Positions 1 to 8,432 of a stretch of 54,555 bases of DNA are shown here, piece by piece. The translations under genes were made by a program, and so were the position numbers. The notes under the pieces were generated by a model. It had not been told where the DNA came from and made no database searches. It was given only the letters and a program-made list of their open reading frames with translations. This stretch comes from Holtiella tumoricola. Its GTDB lineage: Bacteria; Bacillota; Clostridia; Lachnospirales; Cellulosilyticaceae. Position 1 is the stretch's first letter, and each line of letters begins with the position of its first letter. The DNA lies in NCBI RefSeq assembly GCF_027857615.1, contig NZ_JAQIFT010000065.1, forward strand, positions 1-54,555, given 5' to 3'.

Positions 1-31
1 TCATGATACTAAGCTTTTGTTTGATTTTCAT
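1..31 (-). CDS. 5' end of a truncated gene (first 10 codons)
   Basis: An ATG at 31-29 is preceded by AAGGAG with a 6-base spacer. It opens a frame reading MKIKQKLSIM before the window ends. This N-terminus resembles the first membrane helix of a methyl-accepting chemotaxis protein or histidine kinase, but ten residues cannot identify a family. Ribosome binding site quality is the main support. Confidence 0.4.
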   Translation of the reverse strand, partial: MKIKQKLSIM

Positions 32-348
32 TGCTGTCTCCTTATGTTGTCTTAGACTTTTTATGATTTGATTCATTCACTGGATTTCAGTTTATACTAT
101 TCACAAAACTTAGTTTCACATCATTAATCCCCATTTTTTGTTTCATAAATAACTTCTTGTATTTAAGCTTATTATAAGCCGCTTCTCTGAGACTTCCCCA
201 TTTAAATATGTATTTTTTATATTTTGATAATAAATTTCTATGAATAATATAGATTCATTATATACTTATCAACTTCTGTTAATCAATTATATTTTTATCT
301 ATGATTAACTTTTTATCTAATTAAATATTTAACTATTTACTATAAATA
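32..348. other. AT-rich intergenic stretch with a possible gene remnant
   Basis: There is no complete gene here. On the minus strand, roughly 87-254, one frame stays open for about 55 codons, reads KWGSLREAAYNKL in its middle, and ends at TGA (87-89). It has no usable start or ribosome binding site. It may be a decayed gene end or chance. The rest is A/T-rich and featureless. Confidence 0.2.
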
Positions 349-382
349 AAAGCTAGGAATTATCTTGCTCATTCCTAGCTTT
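349..382 (-). terminator. intrinsic terminator after the ABC permease
   Basis: A perfect 12-base inverted repeat (349-360 and 371-382) lies just beyond the permease stop and is followed by a T/A-rich tract on the minus strand. It ends the 3715-to-390 transcription unit. Confidence 0.8.
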
Positions 383-389
383 ATAAGCT

Positions 390-3035
390 TTACTGCATTT
401 CATCTTTGATTACATCTATAATTGTTTCTTTTATAACTTTTCTTGATAAGAAATAAGATAAGCTAAAGATAATACTGGATAATATTATTGAACCTATTAT
501 GAAAAATCCATAAGGCAGTATACTCCAAATATTCATCCAACTAAATCGTGCTGTCGTAAGCATCAATATTCCAACTCCAATCAATATTGGAATGCTATAT
601 ATGATAGGCTTAATACTATAAAAAGCACTTTCTAAAAGAAGTATTTTTTTAATCCCTGCTGGTGAAATCCCAACACTTTTAAGCATAGCAAATTCTTTTC
701 TACGTATATTCATTTGATTGCTTAATGTGCTATAAATATTAACTATACCAATTAAAGTAATAAAACCTACACCTATTCCTGCAATCATCATAATAAGCTG
801 TGTACTTTTTTGTTGTCCTTCTCTTGAAGTAATTATATCCCACATTCTAAAGTTAGCTTTATCTTTATGTCTATCATAGATCTCTTCTATTTGTGCTTTA
901 ACTACTGGTATATCCTCTTCAGCTACCTCTAGGTAACTAATATCTCTGTTATAGCGCTCTTGGTTCCTCTTTGTAAAGTTAGTCACAAGTCTTTGTGACA
1001 TAGACTCGGGTATAATCAAGATTACGCGGTAATAGTCATAATATCTTCCATGGTCAATGATTTGGTCCGTTACATAGCCAACCTCTACATCAAAAGTATA
1101 AGGCACTGTTGCTTTATCTATTGAATCTAAATCTTCTGTTACTGTGAGTACTTTGCCTTTTTCCCAATCAAAGAGTGGGATTGTTTCTTGCTCTTCTCTT
1201 ATTGCCCTATTATTATAAGTTACAAGATTATAAAGGATTGCCTTGACCTATTCTCCTTCATAAAACTCTGCTGCATCAGCACCTATTCTTTCACAGTACT
1301 CATTAAAAGATGCATCATCTATGGCTAAAAACTCTGTAGTAAAGTCATATTTACCATCTACCCACTCTGCTTCTTGCTCTAAATAGGTTTTCTCCCTTGC
1401 TTGAAGTTCGGGTGATAAGTCTTCTAGTGACACCTGAGTCTGTCCATAAAGTGTTCCTTTATTTCTTTGGACCTTCTCCACTTCATTAATAGCTCTTACT
1501 TCCCTATCTAACCGTTCAAATTCATCTTGTCCCACATCACTTAGATAAAGTTTCATTTCATAATTTATAGGTCTTGGCTCATAGCTCACTGATAAATTCC
1601 ATACATTAAGATAAATGATTCCTCCCATTAAAATCACAAAGCTTAAAGTGAGGGAAATATAGGCTGCTCTAAATCCTTTTCGATGTGCCCTATTAGATTT
1701 AAGTGCCAAAGTACCTTCATAACCTAGTACTTTACCTATCCATTTTGAAAAGATTGTATCTTTTAATTTTTCTACTTTATAATCCCCTTGTTTAATGGCT
1801 ACAATAGGTGATAACTTAGCAACCTTTCTTGCTGGGAAATAAGCTGAGATTAATATAATAGCTAAAGTCATTACAACAATCATACCAACAGTGCCTATAG
1901 ATATGTACACATCTACATGAGCATTCATTTCTAATGTTTTATAAGTTGCATTTAAATAGTTGAACACTAAACTTGCAATACCATATCCACCTAATAACCC
2001 AATAGGTATACTTATACTTCCAAGTAGTATGCCTTCAAATAATACTGAATGCCTAATTTGCTTCGGTGTAGCACCAATACTTTTAAGAAGTCCTAAGTAT
2101 TTTACACGGGCATTGGCTGATACTGCAAAAGTATGATAAATAATGGTTACAAAGAAACTCATAATAAATAAAATAGCAACACCATAAACCATCATCATAC
2201 TCATAAACTGATCTGTAACACCCTCTTCAAATACCCCGTAACTTTCTAATAAATCATAATAGTATCTTACAGGATATCTCCCCTCGGCATCTGCAGTAAG
2301 CCCTATATTTTGTGCAATCTGAGGTGTCAGTTTGTAAGTATCTTTTACATTCTTAAACTGCATATTTACAATATATGTTCTATCTTCACGTATTTCATCT
2401 GAATAGCCTATACTTATATAACTTGGTATCTCACTATACTCATAATAAGCATCCAATATTCCCACAATCGTGTAGGTTTTACCTGCTTCTACTACTTCAA
2501 ATAATTCATCGTCTATTAGCCCATCCCTTACATCAATAGACTCACCTTGTGCCACACGCTGTCCTTCATCTACAGTCATCTCACTGCCTATTTTATACTG
2601 GGGGTTATCCTTGAAGAAGTCTTCTGATATAGCAATTTCACCTTCTTTTTCAGGTAGCCTGCCTGAAATGGCCATATCTTCCCATCCCATATCATTTCTA
2701 TAGTTTTTGTCTAAATCAATATGAGCAAAGTAAGGTCTACCTTCTGTATCATTGGGTCGAAGTGCATAAAAATTTGTTTTAATAAAGGTCTTTTCTACTT
2801 CTGGATTCTCCTTAACATAGGCTACCTGCTTGGCTGAAATATCTACAGCAAATGCCCCATGCCATTCGCCTGCACTTTCTATCCATAAGGCAATACTACT
2901 TTCCTTATAGGAATGGGCACAAAATATAAGTGCTGAAATAAATACAGTGGCTATCAAAATAGCAAAGCAGCTAAAGAAAGCATGGCGCTTGTTACGTTTT
3001 AGATGGGTTAGTGTAAACCTACTCATAATATGCAT
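390..3035 (-). pseudogene. FtsX-type ABC transporter permease, interrupted by in-frame TAG
   Basis: This is the membrane subunit of a MacB/FtsX-type ABC transporter. Codons 1-595 are open, codon 596 is TAG (1250-1248), and the same frame continues for 285 codons to TAA at 392-390. The intact protein would be 881 residues. The first part has an N-terminal membrane helix (about 16-40), a large extracytoplasmic domain, an FtsX helix bundle (about 275-405) and a helix near 460-480. The last FtsX bundle (MMIAGIGVGFITLIGIVNIY and later helices) lies beyond the stop. Both sides match the family and no frameshift is needed, so one base change separates this from an intact gene. The start overlaps the ATPase stop (TAATG) and has AGGTGA at 7 bases. 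It could be a recent pseudogene, a sequencing error, or a truncated protein with a detached C-terminal piece. Confidence 0.85.
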
Positions 3036-3715
3036 TACTTATTCACCTCATCAGAAACAATTTTACCATCTTCAATCTTAATCACACGGCTTGCTTCTAA
3101 GGCAATTTGCTCATCATGGGTAATAATGATAATAGTTTGTTTATACTTTTTATTGGACATCTTAAGAAGTTCTATAATCTCTTTTGAATTCTTACGATCA
3201 AGATTGCCTGTTGGTTCATCTGCTAATACTATAGCCGGATTATAAATCATGGCACGTCCTATTGCCACACGCTGTTGTTGCCCTCCTGAAAGCTCACTTG
3301 GTAAATGGTTCAACCTATCTTTCAAACCTAAAATAGAAATAATCTCTTCAAAGTAGCTTTCATCTATCACTTTTCCATCTAATAAAGTGGGTAATAAAAT
3401 ATTTTCCCTCACATTTAATGTTGGTACTAGATTAAAGAATTGATAAATAAGCCCTACTTTACGTCTTCTAAATATTGCCATCTTATTCTCATTGAGTTTG
3501 GATAAGTCTACACCATCTACAATAACCCTACCACATGTTGCCTCATCTACTCCGCCAATCATATGTAACAATGTAGATTTCCCTGACCCACTTGCCCCTA
3601 TAATCGCTACAAATTCACCCTTCTCAATAGAAAGATTAACATGATCTAGTGCTTTTACTTGCATATCATTCTTACCATAAGTTTTACATAGGTCTTCTAT
3701 TTTTAAAATTTCCAT
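3035..3715 (-). CDS. ABC transporter ATP-binding protein (MacB/LolD/FtsE type)
   Basis: This 226-residue ATPase powers the adjacent FtsX-type permease. Walker A GASGSGKST lies near residue 40, the Q-loop is at YQFFNLVPTL, the ABC signature is LSGGQQQR and Walker B with its glutamate is VLADEPTGNLD, followed by a switch histidine in ITHDEQ. Its length is normal for this class. The stop overlaps the permease start (TAATG), which indicates translational coupling. It lies 70 bases after a histidine kinase gene, and operator-like repeats sit in that gap. Transporters of this arrangement often sense or remove cell-envelope antibiotics or peptides. That role is inferred from context, and the substrate is unknown. 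Confidence 0.93.
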   Translation of the reverse strand: MEILKIEDLCKTYGKNDMQVKALDHVNLSIEKGEFVAIIGASGSGKSTLLHMIGGVDEATCGRVIVDGVDLSKLNENKMAIFRRRKVGLIYQFFNLVPTLNVRENILLPTLLDGKVIDESYFEEIISILGLKDRLNHLPSELSGGQQQRVAIGRAMIYNPAIVLADEPTGNLDRKNSKEIIELLKMSNKKYKQTIIIITHDEQIALEASRVIKIEDGKIVSDEVNK

Positions 3716-3737
3716 TTTAATTACTCCTTTGTTCTTT

Positions 3738-3781
3738 GTTATAGTACCATTTTAATTTTTCTAAATGACATTAAAGTGACA
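3738..3781 (-). promoter_or_regulatory. candidate response-regulator operator and promoter for the ABC genes
   Basis: Between the kinase stop (3786) and the ATPase start (3715), the pentamer TGACA (TGTCA on the transcribed sense) occurs at 3766-3770 and 3777-3781. The copies are in direct orientation, 11 bases apart, which is the one-turn spacing typical of OmpR-family binding sites. A TACTAT-like -10 lies about 20 bases downstream and there is no good -35, as expected for an activator-dependent promoter. Confidence 0.5.
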
Positions 3782-3785
3782 AAGG

Positions 3786-4982
3786 TTAATAAAATTTAAT
3801 TTGAAACTGTGCCCCCTCTCCTACATTCTCAACTTTAATTGCTCCATTTTGCTTTTCAATAATTGTTTTTGCCATTGCAAGACCTATCCCAATACTTTCT
3901 TTAGAAGCATTCTTACCCTTATAAAACCTAGTAAAGATATGTGGCAAGTCTTCTATAGAAATTCCTCCTCCTTGATCTTGTATGATAATCTCTGTATAAA
4001 TAGGATTCTGGCTCCATTCTATTTTTATCATCGCCCCTTGTGGGCTATGCTGTACGCAATTATATAGGATGTTATGAATGGCTTCATATGTCCAATTTCT
4101 ATCCCCCACAAAGTAGCTTTCTTCCCCATCTTGTTGTATCTGAATTTCTTTTTTCTTTATAGGACCTTCTAGCATTTCTACGACTTCTTCTATAAAACTT
4201 GGAATAGCTATCTCTTGTCTTTTTAATTTAACTGTGCCTGCATCGAATTGAGCCAACTTTAGAAGAACTTGTACAAGCCCACTTAATCTTTCTATTTGCA
4301 TATTAAGTTGATCAATAAAATATCTATTTTGTTCATCTACTTCACTATCTAACAATAAATCTGTCATAATCCCCATAGACGTCAAAGGTGTTTTAAGCTG
4401 GTGACTAATATCTGCAATGTTTCTAGCTAAGTTTAGTTTTTCTTTTTCTTGCTCTTCTTTACTTTCTCTTAAAGCAAGGGTCGTTTTATAAATTTGGTCT
4501 TCAAATATAGAAAGCTTACCTTCACTTACACCTTCAATATTTAATTTGTAATTTCCTTTTGCAATTTCTATCAAATAGTTCTGTAAATGTCCAAATCTTT
4601 GCTTGAGTATTCTATAAATACCATATGTAGTAATAAGTATGATGCTAAAAATAATTCCCATTACTAGGCTATTCACTTTCATTAAGCTTTCTAGCCCTCT
4701 TTGATTATGCACCAGTTGTAGAGTATCTCCGCCATAGCCATACCGTCTTAAGATAGCCTGCCCCTGTAAAATATCCCCTTCTTCTAGTTGTTTTAAACTT
4801 TGCATTATGGCTACTTCACTTTCTGGAATCTCCTCTACTACCTTACCAACTATAGCTGAGATCTGCTCATAATACATCTGACCTATTTTTTCATAACTTA
4901 TATAGCTTGCAATCCTTCCAAAGGTCATCATGATACAAAAGCCTATTACTACTATAAAAATAACTTTCCAATAATTCCTCAC
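3786..4982 (-). CDS. sensor histidine kinase of the ABC-linked two-component system
   Basis: This is a 398-residue membrane kinase. Membrane helices lie near residues 7-27 and 106-124, enclosing an extracytoplasmic segment of about 80 residues. A HAMP-like linker follows, then the HisKA box ISHQLKTPL with phospho-acceptor His194. The ATPase domain has an N box (NILYNCVQHS), a G1 box (DQGGGI) and a G2 box (GIGLAMAKTI). The start is GTG, supported by GGAGG six bases upstream, and the gene begins one base after the regulator stop. It phosphorylates the regulator encoded at 4984-5652 and probably controls the downstream ABC genes. The stimulus cannot be read from the sequence. Confidence 0.93.
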   Translation of the reverse strand: MRNYWKVIFIVVIGFCIMMTFGRIASYISYEKIGQMYYEQISAIVGKVVEEIPESEVAIMQSLKQLEEGDILQGQAILRRYGYGGDTLQLVHNQRGLESLMKVNSLVMGIIFSIILITTYGIYRILKQRFGHLQNYLIEIAKGNYKLNIEGVSEGKLSIFEDQIYKTTLALRESKEEQEKEKLNLARNIADISHQLKTPLTSMGIMTDLLLDSEVDEQNRYFIDQLNMQIERLSGLVQVLLKLAQFDAGTVKLKRQEIAIPSFIEEVVEMLEGPIKKKEIQIQQDGEESYFVGDRNWTYEAIHNILYNCVQHSPQGAMIKIEWSQNPIYTEIIIQDQGGGISIEDLPHIFTRFYKGKNASKESIGIGLAMAKTIIEKQNGAIKVENVGEGAQFQIKFY

Positions 4983-4983
4983 C

Positions 4984-5652
4984 TTATGCCTCCAATCGGT
5001 ACCCTACACCTCTAATAGTTTGTATTAACTTTTCAGTAGGCTCTTCTATTTTCTCACGCAACCTCTTAACCATTACTGTTAGGGTATTATCATTTACAAA
5101 GGTGCCGTCTATTCCCCATAGATAATCCAAAATACGCTCTCTAGAAATCGTACACTCTTTATTCTCCATCAATAATAACAGTAACTTATATTCACTTTTT
5201 GAAAGGATTAGTTCCTCATCTTGTTTATAGACTCTTCCTTGATTTTTATCTAATTTAATATTTTTACATTCCAAAATATGAGTCTCTTCCTTTTGAGTTC
5301 TTCTTAAGACTGCCTGTATTCTAGATAATAGAATTCTCATCCTAAAAGGTTTGGTAATATAGTCATCTGCTCCCATATCTAATCCTCTTATCATATCTTC
5401 TTCTTCATCTCTAACAGTCAAAAAAATGATAGGTACTTCACTTTTAGTTCTCACATACTCACAAAAACTATACCCTATGCCATCAGGTAAGTTTAAATCT
5501 AATATGATTAAAGCTATTTCTTCATTAAGATATCCTTTTGCCTCTTTTATATTGCTTACTCTACATATATGATAACCTTCTTTTTCTAACGCAAAAGCTA
5601 TACCCATAGCAATGGTTTCATCATCTTCTACCAATAATATTTGTGTTGTCAC
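4984..5652 (-). CDS. OmpR-family response regulator
   Basis: The 222-residue protein has a receiver domain (acidic pocket ED D at 9-11, phospho-acceptor Asp52 in LILDLNLPDG, conserved Lys in ITKPF) and a C-terminal winged-helix DNA-binding domain ending in TIRGVGYRLEA. It is the cognate regulator of the kinase that starts one base downstream. The gene order regulator, kinase, ATPase, permease suggests that it activates the transporter through the direct TGTCA repeats at 3766-3781. Confidence 0.95.
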   Translation of the reverse strand: MTTQILLVEDDETIAMGIAFALEKEGYHICRVSNIKEAKGYLNEEIALIILDLNLPDGIGYSFCEYVRTKSEVPIIFLTVRDEEEDMIRGLDMGADDYITKPFRMRILLSRIQAVLRRTQKEETHILECKNIKLDKNQGRVYKQDEELILSKSEYKLLLLLMENKECTISRERILDYLWGIDGTFVNDNTLTVMVKRLREKIEEPTEKLIQTIRGVGYRLEA

Positions 5653-5743
5653 TTACTATCTCCTTTGCCTTAAACATTTAATTGCATATTTTTATACTTA
5701 TCATAGTTTTATTAAAGCTAAAAAACAATATAAAACACATAAA

Positions 5744-5789
5744 AAATCCTAGGAAATAATCAGCATCACTGCCCTTATTCCTAGGATTT
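5744..5789 (-). terminator. intrinsic terminator after the NhaC-family gene
   Basis: A 12-base inverted repeat (5744-5755 with 5778-5789, core TCCTAGGA) lies just past the transporter stop. The minus strand continues into a short T-rich tract. It separates the transporter from the two-component system. Confidence 0.8.
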
Positions 5790-5813
5790 CTTCTTATATT
5801 ATATACCTGTAGT

Positions 5814-7385
5814 TTATGCTACGTTTACTTCTTTAGCATTTGCTACTTCTTGTTTTTTAGTAAGTTTATTTAAGATTGCAAGTGTCGCTAATAATAATAC
5901 AATTGAACTACCAAGTGTAATCCATACATTTGCTGTGAAACCTGCAATAATGTAACCTACGAAACAACATCCTGCCACTACTAAAGTATATGGAATCTGT
6001 GATGATACGTGATCAATATGATTACATCCAGCTCCTGTAGATGAGAGAATTGTTGTATCTGAAATTGGTGAACAGTGGTCTCCAAATACTGCACCAGCAA
6101 GTGTTGCTGCAAGTGTTGCTGTAATAAGTTCTGGCGCTACTGCTGCACAGATCATTGTTACGATTGGAATAAGAATACCAAATGTTCCCCATGATGTACC
6201 CATTGCAAATGCAAGTCCGCCTGCTACAAGGAATACAATCGCTGGAATAAGTGCTGGTGGCATATGAGATGCTGCTACTAATCCCCCTACGTATTCACCT
6301 GTATTTAAAAGGTCTCTACATACACCACTAATTGTCCAAGCAAGTGTTAAGATAATGAATGCACCTACCATTGATTTAACACCAATACCGATACCATCCA
6401 TGAACTCTTTGAATGTAATAACTTTACGTGGTACAAAGAGAAGGAATGCTACAATAAGTGCTCCAAAACCAGCTAAAGCTAAAGCTGGACCTGCATCTGT
6501 ATTACCAAAGCCTTCTGCTAAAGTCATACCACCTTCGAAGTATCCCCCTACATAAAGCATAGAAAGAACTGCAAAGATAATAAGAGAAAGGATAGGAATG
6601 ATTAAGTCAAATACTTTTCCTTTTGAAGAAATTTTTACTCTAGCAAGTTCATCATCTTCGCCCTCTGCTGAAATGCCTTTGTTTTCTTTACCTTCTCTTG
6701 CTGCTTTTTCAAATTTAGCCATTGGACCAAACTCAATATTTGTTACACAAAGTACAACAACCATGATTAATGTTAAAATAGCGTATAAGTTAAATGGAAT
6801 AGTTGCCATAAATGTTTCCATACCATTAAGTGGTACACCGTTTACATCTAATCCACTCATTTGTGAAATAACTGATGCTGCCCAAGATGAAATTGGTGCG
6901 ATAATACAAATTGGTGCTGCTGTAGCATCAATAATGTACGCAAGTTTCGCACGCGAAATTTGATGTTTATCTGCTACTGGTCTCATTACTGTACCAATTG
7001 TTAAACAGTTAAAGTAGTCATCAATAAAGATTAATCCACCTAATAAAGATGTTCCAAGTTGTGCACCTTTTTTAGATTTAATTTTGTTACTTGCCCAATC
7101 ACCATATGCTCTTGAACCACCTGCCATTGTAATAACAGCTACAAGTGCGCCTAAAAATCCTAAGAATAAAATGATTGATGCATTGGCCCCTAATTTATCT
7201 GCCATTAATGTAAATGTTACATCTACTGCTTTAACAACGCCCCCGCCTGTGTTAAATGCATAAATAAGTGTTCCTGATAAAATACCTACAATTAATGAGG
7301 AAATAACCTCTTTTGTCATTAGTGCTAGTGCGATCGCTATAATTGGTGGTAAAATCGATAACCATCCGATATCAATTGCTTCCAT
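5814..7385 (-). CDS. NhaC-family transporter, probably lysine uptake/exchange (LysW-type)
   Basis: This is a 523-residue polytopic membrane protein of the NhaC antiporter superfamily. Its hydrophobic helices carry family motifs such as GGLIFIDDYFNCLTIG and GTSWGTFGILIP, with a HCSPISDTTILSS loop near the C-terminus. The ATG at 7385 is chosen because GGAGGGAG lies directly upstream. An earlier in-frame ATG at 7457 falls inside the terminator hairpin of the riboswitch. NhaC proteins exchange Na+ and H+, but members behind lysine riboswitches have been predicted from comparative genomics to move lysine (LysW). The lysine riboswitch at 7527-7690 makes a lysine substrate more likely here than pure Na+/H+ exchange. 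That is inference. Confidence 0.88.
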   Translation of the reverse strand: MEAIDIGWLSILPPIIAIALALMTKEVISSLIVGILSGTLIYAFNTGGGVVKAVDVTFTLMADKLGANASIILFLGFLGALVAVITMAGGSRAYGDWASNKIKSKKGAQLGTSLLGGLIFIDDYFNCLTIGTVMRPVADKHQISRAKLAYIIDATAAPICIIAPISSWAASVISQMSGLDVNGVPLNGMETFMATIPFNLYAILTLIMVVVLCVTNIEFGPMAKFEKAAREGKENKGISAEGEDDELARVKISSKGKVFDLIIPILSLIIFAVLSMLYVGGYFEGGMTLAEGFGNTDAGPALALAGFGALIVAFLLFVPRKVITFKEFMDGIGIGVKSMVGAFIILTLAWTISGVCRDLLNTGEYVGGLVAASHMPPALIPAIVFLVAGGLAFAMGTSWGTFGILIPIVTMICAAVAPELITATLAATLAGAVFGDHCSPISDTTILSSTGAGCNHIDHVSSQIPYTLVVAGCCFVGYIIAGFTANVWITLGSSIVLLLATLAILNKLTKKQEVANAKEVNVA

Positions 7386-7430
7386 ATTATTTCTCCCTCC
7401 GTTTTTCTTAATTAAAATGAATTTAAGTAA

Positions 7431-7462
7431 CAAAAAAGTCTTGAGCAGATCACTCAAGACTT
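7431..7462 (-). terminator. riboswitch-controlled transcription terminator
   Basis: On the minus strand AGTCTTGAG pairs with CTCAAGACT and is followed by six T residues. It lies between the lysine aptamer and the transporter start, so it is the expression-platform terminator that should form when lysine is bound. Confidence 0.88.
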
Positions 7463-7526
7463 GGATTCCGATTCAGCAAATACCTCACTAGTAGGCCTTT
7501 GCTCTCATTCAACAATAGACTTTCGT

Positions 7527-7690
7527 GATAGCTCCCCACAAATAAATTTGTGACAGTGTTATACATGTTCTATATAACCCCAACGTTATAGTCTTAAAGC
7601 ATTAACTATACGCTTCGGCGATTAGTCCTTTCTGTTTGCTTCAATGCGCTTAACTCCACAAACATACTCTTAAAAACCGCAACCTCTATC
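7527..7690 (-). promoter_or_regulatory. lysine riboswitch (L-box) aptamer
   Basis: Read on the minus strand, conserved L-box blocks occur in order: GATAGAGGTTGCGG, AAGAGTATG, GAAAGGAC, CGCCGAAGC, GTTGGGG, CTGTCA and finally GGAGCTATC. The opening GATAG (7690-7686) pairs with the closing CTATC (7531-7527) to form P1. Block order and spacing match the known lysine riboswitch. A terminator follows, so high lysine should switch the NhaC-family gene off. Confidence 0.93.
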
Positions 7691-7814
7691 TACTTCTTAT
7701 TTAATTGTTATCTTATGCCTACACTATATAACATAAAATTAATCTTGTAAAGCATAAATTTTAATAAAATGAGGTAAGCTAATATATTTCTTACTCCATG
7801 ACCTCACCAAAGGC

Positions 7815-8093
7815 TTACATAAAATGCCCCTTTTCACCTTGTTTCATTTGTATTTTATTCCTATACATTTTTTCATCTGCTTCCTCAAAAACATCTTGAT
7901 AGGACTTATGTATAAGCTTATTATAAACTGCTACACCATATGCAACAAAAACCTTAATTTCAGCTGGTAAGGCATCATTATCCTTACCATTAATTTCTTG
8001 AAATTGCTCAAATAATTCCTCATAACATTTAAGCTCATCTTTTTCTAATATAACTACAAACTCATCTCCATCTATTCTATATAACGTACTTTT
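7815..8093 (-). pseudogene. remnant of a GGDEF (diguanylate cyclase) gene
   Basis: A minus-strand frame without a start codon begins right after an in-frame TAA (8096-8094) and encodes 92 residues to TAA at 7817-7815. It opens with STLYRIDGDEFVVILEKDE, the active-site half of a GGDEF domain with DGDEF in place of GGDEF. It ends with a region (VAVYN ... EEADEKMYRNK) typical of the GGDEF C-terminal helix. The first half of the domain and any sensor part are missing, so it cannot be a functional cyclase. The upstream junction abuts the terminator of the next gene, as expected for a deletion scar. Confidence 0.8.
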
Positions 8094-8113
8094 TTAATAT
8101 TAGATTAATCAAT

Positions 8114-8150
8114 ATAAGAAAAGCACTTCATACTGAAGTGCTTTTCTTAT
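8114..8150 (-). terminator. intrinsic terminator
   Basis: A perfect 17-base inverted repeat (8114-8130, 8134-8150; core AGCACTTCA/TGAAGTGCT) with a 3-base loop and flanking A/T runs follows the small gene at 8154. Confidence 0.88.
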
Positions 8151-8153
8151 AAC

Positions 8154-8360
8154 TTACTTATATAACTGTCTATTTAGTAGAAAAATATTTTCTATTTCTT
8201 TTCCTTGTGTATCATAATATTTCACTTCTGCCCCAGCTATATACCCTACACTATCTCTATCTAGTACACTACCTTGAATTTTTAATAATTCCTCTTCATT
8301 CATTGGCAATTCTACTTCTTTTGTTTCCTGATCCCGCGTGCAAACTATTTTGACTTTCAT
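8154..8360 (-). CDS. small protein of unknown function (68 residues)
   Basis: The start at 8360 is chosen because AGGAG lies 9 bases upstream. An earlier in-frame ATG at 8396 has no such site. The 68-residue product begins MKVKIVCTRDQETKEVELP and is acidic, without membrane segments or signal peptide. The predicted alternation of short strands suggests a small compact fold. I do not recognise the family. It has its own terminator and sits between the fucO-like gene and the GGDEF remnant. Confidence 0.6.
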   Translation of the reverse strand: MKVKIVCTRDQETKEVELPMNEEELLKIQGSVLDRDSVGYIAGAEVKYYDTQGKEIENIFLLNRQLYK

Positions 8361-8432
8361 CTGAGTATACTCCTTTTTGTCATTAGTATGCACCACTTTT
8401 GCGTAATCATGATATTTATTGCAAATTAAATA

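Noticed and set aside
1248..1250. TAG as a pyrrolysine codon
   Set aside because: FtsX permeases are not pyrrolysine proteins, and nothing in the window suggests pyl genes. A nonsense mutation is simpler.
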